DNA from: Quercus robur
Taxonomy: Eukaryota; Streptophyta; Magnoliopsida; Fagales; Fagaceae
Length of the DNA: 64,000 bases
Direction of reading: 5' to 3'
Assembly (NCBI RefSeq): GCF_932294415.1
Contig: NC_065535.1
Coordinates: forward strand, 28,660,782 to 28,724,781
Of this stretch, positions 11,509-22,410 are shown piece by piece. Position numbers and translations under genes: made by a program. A model generated the notes under the pieces. The model had not been told where the DNA came from. It worked only from the letters and a program-made list of their open reading frames with translations, and made no database searches. Position 1 is the first letter of the stretch, and each line of letters begins with the position of its first letter.

Positions 11509-11513
11509 AGTAA

Positions 11514-12173
11514 TTGAGCATCAATTTCAAAATGTCATTCCCCTTCATTGAAGCACAAATAACAATTGAGCACCAATTTGGAAATTTTAGAATGCCACTC
11601 CCCATCACATAAATTCAGAGCTAAAGTCCAACAAACCAAGTAACCAGGAAAAATTTTCTAAAAGCTTTCTGAATGCTAAATAATAGGTAATTATTGTAGA
11701 ACTATAGAAATGAAGCATACACAAACATTAAACAGTAAGTATATCTTAAAAGGCTAACTTTTTTAGAATTAATTTCTAATTGAATTAGAGGTCAATGCTA
11801 AGTGACTCCTTTATGGACAAAGATCAACTTCAAAATTCCAATTGTAATTTCTATTAAATAGATCAGTCAGTTTCCATAAAAAGCAACTAAATCCTTCATA
11901 AGACTATATCCAAATGGAAAAAGATAAATTTGATTTTAGTTCATTCTCTGGAACCAAACAGAGGCTAAGATCTTCATTGATGTTTCAAAGCAGTATAGAT
12001 GGAAACGTAAAACAACACTTAATTGGGTAAGAGTGTAACACACTTTTTGAGCTTTTGAAAGGAGAAAAAAATTTTGTACAGCAATGGAAACAGTGGTTAA
12101 TTAAGACATTTACAATTGATTTCACATCCAGTTTCTTGACAATCAAATAAAGGCTAACACTAATATATAAGTC

Positions 12174-12260
<87 letters not shown>

Positions 12261-12282
12261 GGGAGTGTGATTTAATTGTCAC
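11514..12282 (-). other. Intron-like DNA with an 80-bp GA microsatellite
   Basis: Read on the minus strand this follows the second exon of the DUF7787-like fragment and looks like its intron: AT-rich, no frame, with (GA)n at 12178-12257. I searched by eye for the expected third exon (an LDL-D/SRSTL-type motif) and did not find it. Confidence 0.4.
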
Positions 12283-12566
12283 CTTTTGAACCTTGTGGAT
12301 TTTCTTGAACCTATGCATGTTGATGATCTGCAAAATTTAACACAAAACATGAGAAACGAATTTCTAAGTTTTCAATGATAAACAAAAAATGAAAAAAGCA
12401 TAATGAAATTTGAAGAAGAAGAGAGAGCGAAATGAGGGATGACTTGGTTGAGGAAGTTGACGATGAGATCAATTTGCTTGTTAGAGAGAACGAAAACGAG
12501 GTAATTCTCTAGGGACATCTTCTCGGTCCTCGTTTTCACTTTCGAGCTTTGAAACTCCATTTCCAA
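12283..12566 (-). pseudogene. Captured 5' fragment of a DUF7787-like plant gene (exons 1 and 2)
   Basis: Exon 1 (12566 down to 12444, 41 codons) contains KTRTEKMSLENYLVFVLS and ends NFLNQ. Exon 2 (12327-12283, 15 codons) follows a TTTTGCAG acceptor, reads IINMHRFKKIHKVQK and ends at a GTGACA donor. The joined order (TEK-L-ENYL, FLNQ, II-MH-FKKIHKVPK) matches small plant proteins of unknown function that I remember as DUF7787. The remaining exons are absent, and the fragment lies inside the 18.8-kb inverted-repeat element, so capture is the simplest reading. The exon 1 donor is GTCATC, weaker than the usual GTAA. The upstream leader is cut by the retrotransposon at 12628. Family name from memory, moderate certainty; the two-exon structure is directly visible. 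Confidence 0.6.
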
Positions 12567-12627
12567 TTTCTTCTGTTTTTGTTTGGAGGATTTTGATTTT
12601 GATTTTGGAAAGACTCCCTATGACTAT

Positions 12628-13309
12628 TGTAGTTGCACGATTTTCCTGGCCCAACTTATGTTGATTAGGCCTTGGCCCAAAGCGCAACCCACAATAAATA
12701 TTTGTAGAGGATGGGTCAAAGAACTTAGCCTCAGTGAACTTGTTCGGTCTAATGCATGGACAGTATTGTTTGCCAAAAGAAAATAAAAACACCGGAATGG
12801 ATATTTCTCAAGTATGATTTTATTTCTCTTTGTTCCTAATACAGTTCTCCCGTCCCTTCTTTGAGAGACTCCACTACATTATATATTTCTCTTCTTTTCA
12901 TTTCAACCTTACACCTGTTGATCATCTAAACATCCACTTGAGCACCTGTCCCATCAGACGCCCTCATCAGTCCCTTTGTGAGTTGCAGAGGCCAAGGCGG
13001 TACTGTTCAGGGGTCTTTTCCTCATTAATGCGGCCAAGAGGGTGGTTGGGGTGCAATTAATGTGGTGGTAGCCTTCCATGAGATATTTTGGATTTAATTC
13101 TTTTTATATGTTGTGAAGATGAGCTGAAAGGGCTAGGGAAAGTTCCTCGTCTGGGCTTCATGATGTCCGAGGAGGAGTTACTCCTCGGACAGGTTTCCTT
13201 GGCGCTATTGGGATTGAGTACGCTTCATATGAGGCTTCTCTTCGGCCAGGACGCTCCTCGGCTGGGCCTGAGTTTGGAATAGCCCATCATTTTTGGGCCG
13301 GGCCCCATA
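12628..13309 (-). repeat. 3' LTR of the Tat retrotransposon (left on the plus strand)
   Basis: 682 bp beginning TGTAGTTGCACGATTTTCC on the plus strand and nearly identical to 22411-23092. It contains the inverted repeat TCCGAGGAG/CTCCTCGGA around GAGTTA. Small open frames in it recur in the other LTR and are not genes. Confidence 0.9.
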
Positions 13310-13566
13310 ATAGCCCCTCAAAACTCCGGTTTTTACCTCCCTCCGAGGAGAAAAGCGGGGTTTTGATGTTCGTGAGTGGAGGGAAATAAGGAGATCGTGG
13401 GGCGCGCGTGCGGACCGTTACTTTTGACGCGCTACAATTTACGAGGCGTGGCCATTAACTTCTGGAGGCGTTATGTTCCCTTCATCCAACGGCTTGGCGT
13501 GGATCGAACGGCCATCGTTTTTTCCCGTATTTTTAGGCAGGGATGATCTTTTATCTCTCCTCCCGG

Positions 13567-13575
13567 CTATATAAG
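13567..13575 (+). promoter_or_regulatory. TATA box upstream of the antisense ORF
   Basis: CTATATAAG on the plus strand lies about 280 bp before the likely start codon at 13853, inside the internal region and outside the LTR. Its position and strand suit a separate promoter for the antisense ORF. Confidence 0.5.
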
Positions 13576-13852
13576 ACGTCAGAGGGGTTCAGTTCCTTCT
13601 TTCATCTGCATTTCACAAACCTCAAAAGACTCCAGAGAAATCCATCGAATCCCAGAGATATACGAACACTTGCGTCCGTTACGCCGCCGTAGCCGTTTTT
13701 GTGAAGCGTTTCGTCCAAGAGAGATTTCCAGGCGTCCCCTTGAGCGTTTTGTGAAGGTACCAGTACATTTCACTTTTCTCTCCGTTTCAATTCCCTCCTC
13801 GGACTCTACTTTTCTTTTCAGTCTTTACTTTCATTTCCCCAGTTCAGTTCAG

Positions 13853-16302
13853 ATGGGTAGATTCGAAAAATTAGTAAAAACTCCAGCCGCTATGGAAGCC
13901 TTTAGGGCGAAATACCACATTCCCCCGGGGGTTGGGCTGCGGCACTGTCCTCTTGAAGGAATATTGACAGATAGAGCTGAGGGAGAAGTCGTTATCCCCA
14001 TGATTGCTTTCATAGAGGGAGGGATGACGCTTCCCATGCGTAGGATTACAAGGGAATACCTGTTCAACCATAGGTTGATGCCGTATCAGTGTGCCCCGAA
14101 TATGTTCAAGATACTAGGCTGTGTAGACGTCTTAGACGAGCGGATGAATCTAGGTCTAACTTGGCACGATGTGGCTTATCTGTACGAATGTCACCGCCTT
14201 GGGGATGATGGGTATTATCTTAAATCCTGGAACGAGGACGTTAGGTTGATCTCTTGTCTCCCAGTATCCAATAAGACCGTGAAGAATGACTTCCTCATTG
14301 CTTCTGGGGAGTGGTTCGACGGTATTCATTGTCCAACTCGGGCAGGGAACCCAGGTGCGGCGTTTTTAGGATTGGTCCTTTTTGGGAAAGGATTTAGTAT
14401 TAAGGGGTTATTATTTTATTTTATTTTATTTTTTGTTTTGTGTGTAATTGGAAAATTTCATGGACTAACCCCACTTTTCTTGGTTGTTTGCAGACAAAGT
14501 TCACGTCGCTCCTCAGATAAGCCTTGTGAACGTGCCAGCGCTGAACTATCTTCTCAGGTCGGAGATTTACGCTACCGAGGACGGACAGTTGCGTGCGGCC
14601 CATCTGGTTTTGGGCTATCAACCTCTAAGCAGCGCTTTCCAGGCAATCGGTCACGCTATAAGGGCTGGCAGTCCGAGGCTGGCTAGGATTGACGTGTCCC
14701 AGGACGGGTTCCTAGCTGACCACGATCTGCCACCAGTTGTGTTGCCTGGTGTCAAAAATCCCTACTTAGCAGAGCAGCTACCTCCGGTAAACGAGCCTGG
14801 TGCTGCTGTTTTGGTTGAAGAAGAGGCTGAATCATCTCGTCTTTCCCTTGAGGAAGAGATAGATAAGTTTTACTTCGAGGAGGAAATTCAGCAAAACCCC
14901 TTGGCAGAGCTTTCTAATCCCGAAGCAGAGCAGGACCAACATTCCGCAGTTGGTATTCCCTCAATCGTTATCTGCTCGGACGATACTTCAGACGAAGAGA
15001 TAGAGCCCATGGCAGGAAAGGGAAAGACTCTAAAGGAGCTGATGTCCTTCCGAGGGAAAGGTCAGTCATCGAAGAGTCAGTCATCGAAGGGACCAACTCC
15101 AACACAGGTCAAAACCCTTCCCCCAGTGGTCCCTCAGGGCGTCTCGGATCCTGGTCTTAAGGTTAATCCGGACCTGAAGAAGAAGAGGCCGGTTGACACT
15201 CCTAAGGAAGGTGAGGTGACTGCCCAGCCGACCAAGCAGCAAAAGACCACACGGGCGCCAAGGAGCAGAAGGGGTAACTCCTCGGAGAGCCGGGATGAGG
15301 AGAACGTTGCTGAAGTGCGCGCTGCCCCTCGTGCATGGAACCCCAAGTTGGAACTGGATGGGGTGGCCATCCTTTCCAATGCTTCGGTCTGAGAGTATAA
15401 CCGAGGCCGGGCAGGGTACGTGGCTGATGCCTTAGAGCAACCCCTACTCCTTCCTCGGGACATGGAGGCCTATAGGCGGTTCTCTCAGCACGAGCTCTTC
15501 CTATCCCTAAAAAGGGATCTCGCGTTGGTAAGTAATCCTTTTACTGTTTTATTAATTTACTTATCCCTGTTAGATTTCTTTAACACTTTTATTTCGTTCG
15601 CAGATTACTCAGCAGGTGTTCGTGGCTGATGAGTTTTGCCGCGATAGCCGTAGTCGGGTTGAGGCTGAGACCCAGGCTCGGGCAGAGATGGAGAAAGCCT
15701 TGGGGTCCCTCAAGCACGAGCACCTTAAACTCACGGACGAGTTCAAAGTGTCGGAGAACCGGCGCAAAAGTGCAGAGGCTGGTTTAAAGAGTGCTGAGAC
15801 CCAGGCGGAGGACCAGCGCAAAGAGCTGTACACGACGCAGCTTAACCTCATCACCGAGAGGCAGGCAGCGCAGGATCTCAAGATTGCCCTGCAAAAAGTA
15901 GAGGATGAGTTGAGGCGGGTAAAGGAGGAGGCCCAGCTGATCCGAGAGGCTACAGAGGCCGAGAAGAATGCTGCTCGCCAGCTCGGGGCTGAAGAGACGG
16001 AGGCTAGGCTGTCTGAGGAGATTCCCGAGGTATGCAGGGAGTACTGCGGCATTTCATGGGCTCATGCTCTCGACGCTGCAGGAGTTCCTGCGGATTCGGC
16101 ACTAAGACTGCCCGAGAGCATCTTCTATCCTAGGGAGATCTGTGCGAATCCTGAAGACGCCCAAGTGGCTTCGGAGCAGGACTTGGCGGTGCCTGATGCC
16201 GTCCTTGTGCCTGATATGGCGGAGGATCCCGCCACAGACTCTACCATCGAGGTTCCTCCTCCTCAGCCCGAGCAGAAAGAAGATCCTCCTGCTCAAGCTT
16301 AG
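13853..16302 (+). CDS. Antisense additional ORF (aORF) of the Tat retrotransposon
   Basis: This lies between pol and the 3' LTR on the strand opposite to gag-pol, where extra ORFs are known in Tat-lineage elements. The first part starts MGRFEKLVKTPAAMEAFRAK and resembles the plant transposon-protein domain annotated in such ORFs, with YLFNHRLMPYQ and LTWHDVAYLYE. The middle is acidic and low-complexity (LSLEEEIDKFYFEEEI). The last part (15616-16302) is a long coiled coil rich in E, A, K and R, ending in a P/E-rich tail. Coding stretches are separated by two intron-like gaps with GT...AG borders, in line with the split extra ORFs of this lineage. Function unknown; nucleic-acid or protein binding is only a guess. 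A polyadenylation-like AATATAAAA lies near 16421. Confidence 0.65.
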
Positions 16303-16625
16303 CCTTTTAGGCTTTCAATCTCTGTAAATAGTTTTTATTTTTTATTTTATTTTTTTAAATGAGAGTTATCCTACTTTTCCCTTTTTTGTAAGGACCTCTC
16401 TTTCTAATGTACTCGGAATATTAATATAAAATGTTCGTTTTGCCTACTACGGATGTGCGTTAGTAGCACTCTTCTTTAAACATTTACGATCGATGTGGAT
16501 ATAGGTAATCGGTCAAAATAAAATGGGTTTTTGGCGCTGCGCGTTTGACGATTGCGATGGTACTAAACTGCGCGCAAGCATTAAAATGATTTCCTTTAAG
16601 TAATAGTCTCCCAATCTATCACAAG

Positions 16626-16941
16626 TAATAATTTCCCCAAAAGTCTGTGGTCCGAGGAGTCAGGCAGGACTTAGGTTCTGCTTAAAACTATGAATTGTCA
16701 TGAGTAATAATTTCCCCAAAGTCTGTGGTCCGAGGAGCCATGCAGGACTTAGGTTCTGTTTAAAACTATGAACTGTTATGAGTAATAATTTCCCCAAAAG
16801 TCTGTGGTCCGAGGAGCCATGCAGGACTTAGGTTTTGTTTAAAACTTATAAATAGTTGGCTTAAGTATTAATTTCCCCTAAGTCTGGGGTCCGAGGAGCC
16901 ATGCAGGACTTAGGTTCTGTTTAAAACTTATAAATAGTTGT
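16626..16941. repeat. Four tandem ~80-bp repeats between aORF and pol
   Basis: Units start at about 16626, 16705, 16783 and 16866. Each has TAATAATTTCCCC, then TCTGTGGTCCGAGGAG and CAGGACTTAGGTT and TTAAAACT. They fill the untranslated gap where the antisense ORF and pol transcripts converge. Tat/Ogre elements are known for variable tandem repeats in this region. Confidence 0.85.
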
Positions 16942-17000
16942 AATGTAGACTGGCAAGCGGCAAATAGTCATAAAAGAAAACGTATGCTAAGCCATTCTTA

Positions 17001-20000
17001 TTAATAATAATACCTCCTGAGGTTATTTACATTCCATGGTCGAGGTACAACTTTTTCATCCAAATCTTCTAGGTAGTAGGCGCCTATTCCGGCCACGGAT
17101 GTGACACGGTATGGTCCCTCCCAATTGGGCCCCAACTTGCCCCAAGAGGGGTTCTTTGCGCTGTCAAGAATCTTTCTCATCACGAGATCACCTGGACCCA
17201 TGGGCCGCAATTTGACGTTAGCATCGTACCCTTGTCTCAGCTTCTGGTGATAGTAGGCCATGTGAATCGTGGCCTTTTCCCTTCTTTCCTCGGCTAGGTC
17301 CAGACTTCTTCCGAGCAATTCATCGTTATGGCTTGGGGTAAACGAGCTAGATCTCAGCGTGGGGAAATTGTTCTCGATCGGAAGCACAGCCTCAGCCCCA
17401 TAAGTCATTGAGAAGGGGGTTTCACCGGTTGAACGCCGCGGCGTTGTCCGATAGGTCCATAAGACGTGCGGTAGTTCTTCTACCCATCTCCCCTTTGACT
17501 CATCCAGTCTTTTCTTCAATCCGTTCACTATGACCTTATTTACGGCCTCGACTTGCCCATTTCCTTGGGGGTATGCAGGGGTGGAATATCGATTAATGAT
17601 CCCAAATTCACGGCAATACTCCCTAAAATTCTTGCTGTCAAACTGAAGACCATTGTCGGAAATGAGTGTTCTCGGAGTCCCGAAGCGGGTGATAATGTTC
17701 TTCCAGATGAATTTCTGGGCATCCACGTCCCTGATGTTGGCCAAAGGTTCTGCCTCCACCCATTTAGTGAAGTAGTCGGTTCCGACTATTATGTATCGTT
17801 TGTTCCCCGCAGCCTTGGGGAAAAGCCCGACAATATCAAGACCCCATTGCGCGAACGGCCATGGACTGGAGAGTGGGTTGAGAACCCCTCCGGGTTGGTG
17901 GATATTCGGGGCAAACCTTTGGCATTGATCGCACTTCTTAGCGTATTCCTGGGCCTGTCTCTGCATGTTCGGCCACCAGTATCCTTGGGTGAGTGCCCTG
18001 TGCGCCAGCGATCTTCCTCCGGTGTGACTTCCACATACTCCCTCATGCAACTCCTCAAGAAGAGACTCGGACTCTTCTGGATGTACGCAGAGCAAGTACG
18101 GTCCAGAGTAGGAGCGCCGATAGAGTTTGCGGTCCTCTGATAGCCAGAAACGAGGAGCATTTCTACGTATCTTCTCGGCTTCTAGTTTTTCTTCCGGTAG
18201 GATATCATCTTGGAGGAAATTCCTTATGGGGTCCATCCAACTGGGACTCTGTCTAATCTGATGGACTTGGGTCGGGTTTCCGCTGATGGGACTGGCCTTG
18301 ACTAGATCTTCGACTAGGATCATTCGTGGCAAATTACGTGCCGAGGACGTGGCAAGAGTGGCCAGCGAGTCTGCATGAGTGTTTACGCTCCTGGAGATGT
18401 GCGTCAGACTGAAGGATTCAAAGCTCGCCTGTAGCCGTTTGACTTGACCCAGATACTCTTGCATCCTGGTATCTCGAGCTTCTAGCTTTCCCATCACTTG
18501 TCCGACCACTAATCTGGAGTCCGAGAAGGTTTCTATTACTCTTCCACCCAATCTTTGAACCATTGCCATTCCTTGAAGTAAGGCTTCGTATTCGGCTTCA
18601 TTGTTCGTAGCCGAGAATCCGAGTCTTAATGACTTTTCAATGACAGCGCCGTCCGGCGATATTAACACTATCCCAACTCCTGATCCTCTCTGGTTGGCCG
18701 CGCCATCCACGTAGACCTTCCAATGCATGGTCTCCCCGACTGAAACTGCGCCAACCAGTTTTCCACCCAGGTCTTTCTTCTCGGTCATCGTTTCTATAGA
18801 GGGCTCAGCAAACTCCGCTACCAAGTTTGCGAGGACCTGTCCTTTGACGGAGGGTCTGGGCATATATTTAATATCAAAAGCCCCCAAAAGAGCACTCCAC
18901 ATGGCGATCCTTCCTGTGTAGTCAGCGCTTCGAAGCACGGCTCGAAGGGGAAGCTGAGTCAGAACGATGACTGTATGCGCCTGAAAGTAATGAGGAAGCT
19001 TCCGGGTTGCATGCACTATCGCCAGAATTGCCTTTTCTAAAGGTAGGTATCGCACCTCGGCCTCATGTAGTGATTTGCTCACATAGTACACCGATCGCTG
19101 CACCCCATTATCATCCCGTATTAGTACCAGGCTTACGGCATGGGGAGCTACGGCGATGTAGGCAAACAGCACCTCGTCTGCCTCCGGACTGGACATGATG
19201 GGTGGTCGGGACAGGTAGTCCTTAAGCTGCTGGAAAGCCTGAACGCAATCCTCCGACCATTTAAACTCTTTCCACTTGTTTATCAGGAGGTAAAAAGGCC
19301 GACATCGATCCGCCGATCGCGATATGAACCGGTTTAATGCCGCAATCATGCCAGTGAGCTTCTGCACCTCCTTCGGGTTCCGAGGAGTCTGTAGACTGTT
19401 AATGGCTTTAATTTGGTCGGGACTTACTTCTATTCCCCTATGGGTGACCATGTACCCTAGGAATTTCCCGGACCCGACCCCGAATGAACATTTGGAGGCA
19501 TTCAGCCGCAACCGGTGCTCCCTTAAGATAGCGAAGATTGTTCCAAGGTCTTTTACGTGCTCGGACACCCTTTTACTCTTTACAACCATATCGTCTATAT
19601 ACACCTCAATGATCTTGCCCAGTTGTGGCTTGAACATCCGAGTCATCATCCTTTGGTAGGTTGAGCCCGCGTTCTTTAGCCCGAATGGCATCACCTTATA
19701 ATGATAATTTCCGATGGGCGTCATGAAAGCCGTTTTCTCTTGGTCCTCTAGCGCAAGGGGTATCTGATGATAGCCCTGGAAGGCGTCCAGGAAGCTCATT
19801 CGAGGGTGCCCCACGGTTGCGTCCACCAATCGATCGATTTTGGGTAGAGGAAATGGGTCCTTGGGGCACGCCTTGTTCAGGTCCGTGAAGTCCACGCAGA
19901 CCCTCCACTTCCCCGTCTTCTTCCTTACCACCACTATGTTTGCCAACCATTCGGGATAAAAGACCTCTTTGATAGCCCCTGCTCTTTTCAATTTTGCCAC

Positions 20001-20198
20001 CTCGTCTCTTACGGCACTAGAGTGTTCCTTTGAAGGGCGTCGGGGTGGCTGCTTCCTCGGAGTGGAAGAGGGGTTGACGTTCAGGTGGTGGCAGATGAGG
20101 CTAGGATCAACTCCCGGTGCATCGTAGGCGTCCCAAGCGAATACGTCGACATTTTTTCTGAGAAATCTGACCAGGTCCTCCTTTTCTTGAAAGGGCAA
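17001..20198 (-). CDS. Retrotransposon pol: reverse transcriptase, RNase H, integrase
   Basis: A long frame of 1065 codons. In order: RT (LNKACPKDPFPLPKID near residue 108, the catalytic YIDDMVVKS near 201), the RT-linked RNase H, then a second archaeal-type RNase H (WKVYVDGAANQRGSGVGIVL, NNEAEYEALLQGM). The integrase follows with an HH-CC zinc region (H...CDQCQRF), a DDE core with WGLDIVG, TDYFTKWVEA and ISDNGLQF, and a C-terminal WEGPYRV motif. The dual RNase H order is the mark of the Tat lineage. Protease is encoded upstream with gag. Confidence 0.9.
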   Translation of the reverse strand: MPFQEKEDLVRFLRKNVDVFAWDAYDAPGVDPSLICHHLNVNPSSTPRKQPPRRPSKEHSSAVRDEVAKLKRAGAIKEVFYPEWLANIVVVRKKTGKWRVCVDFTDLNKACPKDPFPLPKIDRLVDATVGHPRMSFLDAFQGYHQIPLALEDQEKTAFMTPIGNYHYKVMPFGLKNAGSTYQRMMTRMFKPQLGKIIEVYIDDMVVKSKRVSEHVKDLGTIFAILREHRLRLNASKCSFGVGSGKFLGYMVTHRGIEVSPDQIKAINSLQTPRNPKEVQKLTGMIAALNRFISRSADRCRPFYLLINKWKEFKWSEDCVQAFQQLKDYLSRPPIMSSPEADEVLFAYIAVAPHAVSLVLIRDDNGVQRSVYYVSKSLHEAEVRYLPLEKAILAIVHATRKLPHYFQAHTVIVLTQLPLRAVLRSADYTGRIAMWSALLGAFDIKYMPRPSVKGQVLANLVAEFAEPSIETMTEKKDLGGKLVGAVSVGETMHWKVYVDGAANQRGSGVGIVLISPDGAVIEKSLRLGFSATNNEAEYEALLQGMAMVQRLGGRVIETFSDSRLVVGQVMGKLEARDTRMQEYLGQVKRLQASFESFSLTHISRSVNTHADSLATLATSSARNLPRMILVEDLVKASPISGNPTQVHQIRQSPSWMDPIRNFLQDDILPEEKLEAEKIRRNAPRFWLSEDRKLYRRSYSGPYLLCVHPEESESLLEELHEGVCGSHTGGRSLAHRALTQGYWWPNMQRQAQEYAKKCDQCQRFAPNIHQPGGVLNPLSSPWPFAQWGLDIVGLFPKAAGNKRYIIVGTDYFTKWVEAEPLANIRDVDAQKFIWKNIITRFGTPRTLISDNGLQFDSKNFREYCREFGIINRYSTPAYPQGNGQVEAVNKVIVNGLKKRLDESKGRWVEELPHVLWTYRTTPRRSTGETPFSMTYGAEAVLPIENNFPTLRSSSFTPSHNDELLGRSLDLAEERREKATIHMAYYHQKLRQGYDANVKLRPMGPGDLVMRKILDSAKNPSWGKLGPNWEGPYRVTSVAGIGAYYLEDLDEKVVPRPWNVNNLRRYYY

Positions 20199-20299
20199 TT
20201 CAGAGCCGACCTGAAAGAACTTCTCCGGGTCATTGTTGACAGAAACTTTATCTAAACCTTCACACCTTATCTCCTCGGCCAGCCCCTCGTCTTGCTCTG

Positions 20300-22380
20300 C
20301 CGAGGAGGCTGGTTGCTACAAGCTCTTTGGGACCGAGGACTCGACCAAGGGCCGATGTAAAATGGCGGCCACCACACACTTCCTGGCCACGGCCTGATCT
20401 CCTCGGATCTCTTCCACTCGTCCTTTGGATGGGTATTTTACTTTTTGGTGAAGTGTGGAGGTCACGGCCTCTAGGCTGTGGATCCATGGCCTTGCAACTA
20501 TCGCGGTGTAGGGTGAATAGGCGTCGACCACGATAAAATTCACCTCCACCACTTTCGCCCCAGTCTGAACGGGCAGTCGGATTTGCCCCTTTGGCGTAAC
20601 AATCTTCCCCTCGAAGCTGAGAAGGGGGGAGTCATAAGCTGCCAAATCTTCCGGCTTCAAGTTCAGCCCCTTGTATAGGTCGGGGTACATTATCTTCACC
20701 GCACTTCCCGAGTCTACTAACACTCTTTTCACATCGAAACCCCCAATCCGCAAGGTGACCACCAAGGCATCATCGTGAGGTTGAATTGTTCCTCTCTTAT
20801 CCTCATCCGAGAATCCCAGTATCAAAGAGCTTCCCTTTTTTATCCTTTTGGGCTCCCTTTGCCTGCCCTCGGAGGGAAGGAGGTCCACGGCTAATACCCT
20901 GGGGATGGGTGGCCCAGTTCTTCCCGGTGCAGCGAGGATGACATGTATCGTCCCGGTGGGGGGTCTTAAAGACACGTCCCTTCGAGGTTCTTGTGTCGCT
21001 TGGCCGGGATGGCCGCTCGATGGGTGCAGCAGGTGACGTAGCTTTCCTTCTCGGACCAATTGATCCAGGTGATTCCACAGATTCCTGCAGTCCTCAGTGG
21101 TATGCCCGTGGTCCTGATGATAGTGGCAGTACAGATTCTGGTTACGCTTGGAAGGATCTCCAGCCATCTTTCCCGGCCACCTGAAATAGGGTTCATTCCT
21201 TACTTTCTCCAGTACTTGTTGTACCGGCTCTCTGAATACGGCATTCACTGTTTGCGGGTTGCTCTGCCCAGCCTGTCGCGGAAAACCTCTCCTCGGCTGA
21301 CCAGGATTGTGACGTTCCGTCCTGAAATCATTTGCTTTAAGGGGGATAACCTTCTCCTTTCCCTTCCCTTGCAGCTGATCCTCCTCCACTCTTTTGTACT
21401 TGTCGATCCTATCCATTAGCTGTTGGACGTCAGTAACTGGTTTTCCGGTGAGGGATTTCCTTAAGCCATGCCCGGTGGGGAGGCCGCTTTTGAACGTGCT
21501 GATAGCAACATTATCATGGTTGTCATCTAAATCGTTATACACCTCCCAATACCTATCCGAGTATGCTTTCAAGGTTTCTCCTTCATGCATGGATAAGGAC
21601 AGTAGCGAACTAAAAGGTCGAGGGACTCTGGTGTTTGTAATAAAACGGGAGCAAAAAGCTTGAGTGAGCTGCTTGTAGGAGCCTGCGGAGTTTGTCTTCA
21701 GGCTGTTGAACCACCTTATTGCCATCGATCCCAAGCTAGATGGGAAGATCTTGCACATTAGGGCTTCGTTTTGCGAATAGATCGCCATTTTTTGGTTGAA
21801 CTGACTCACGTGCTCTACCGGGTCTGTTCTGCCGGTATAGATGGCGAATACCGGTTGGTTGAAGCGTCTTGGCAGCTTAGCCCCTTCGATTCTATTCGTG
21901 AAGGGTGACCTTGAGACCTGATCCAACGCCTTCTTCATGGCGTCGCTCCCCGAACCTTTGCTGGACGGGCGCTCATACTTCCGTACAGGGCGTGGTTCCT
22001 TATCGTAAGAAAAGGTCTCACTTGGGGGGGGGTCCTTGACCTTCGTCTGTAACTCATGTCCTCCGCATTAGAAGACTCGCCTGAGTCAGAGGGAGATCGT
22101 CTTCGCTGTACACGTCGTAACTTCCTTTTTAAGTCATCTATCTCTCGCTGCATGGCCTGGTGACTATTTCGCCTCTGAGACACGTGACTTCCTGTCTGAG
22201 TGTGACTCTGGCTCGTCCGGATAGTATGCACACTTCCCTCACGATTCCCCCTGCCGCCTGGGTTGGTTGGGTTATTTTGCCTCTGGGACTCGGCGGGTCG
22301 TGTCCGTTGGGAGTTAGCTTGGTGAGGATCCTCCTGGTGCGGATCTAGTTCTTCCATGCTCGACCGTTGCACTAGCTGAT
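20300..22380 (-). CDS. Retrotransposon gag and aspartic protease region
   Basis: The gag capsid domain is recognised by FNSLKTNSAGSYKQLTQAF and LSMHEGETLKAYSDRYWEVY, followed by a zinc-knuckle-like YCHYHQDHGHTTEDC. The protease active site VLVDSGSAVKIMYPDLYKGL lies at the C-terminal side. An N-terminal Gln/Arg-rich low-complexity part precedes the capsid domain. The region appears in two reading frames. Confidence 0.85.
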
Positions 22381-22390
22381 GCCTTAGCTC

Positions 22391-22410
22391 TTCCCACAGA
22401 CGGCGCCAAT
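22391..22410 (-). promoter_or_regulatory. Primer-binding site next to the 5' LTR
   Basis: Read on the minus strand, TGGCGCCGTCTGTGGG follows the LTR directly. The first ten bases complement the 3' end of plant tRNA-Asp (CGGCGCCA), the primer type known for related Ty3/gypsy elements. Confidence 0.65.

Noticed and set aside
12830-13282. Two small frames repeated at 22613-23065 as a duplicated gene
   Set aside because: The duplication is the LTR pair of the retrotransposon; the frames are non-coding LTR sequence.
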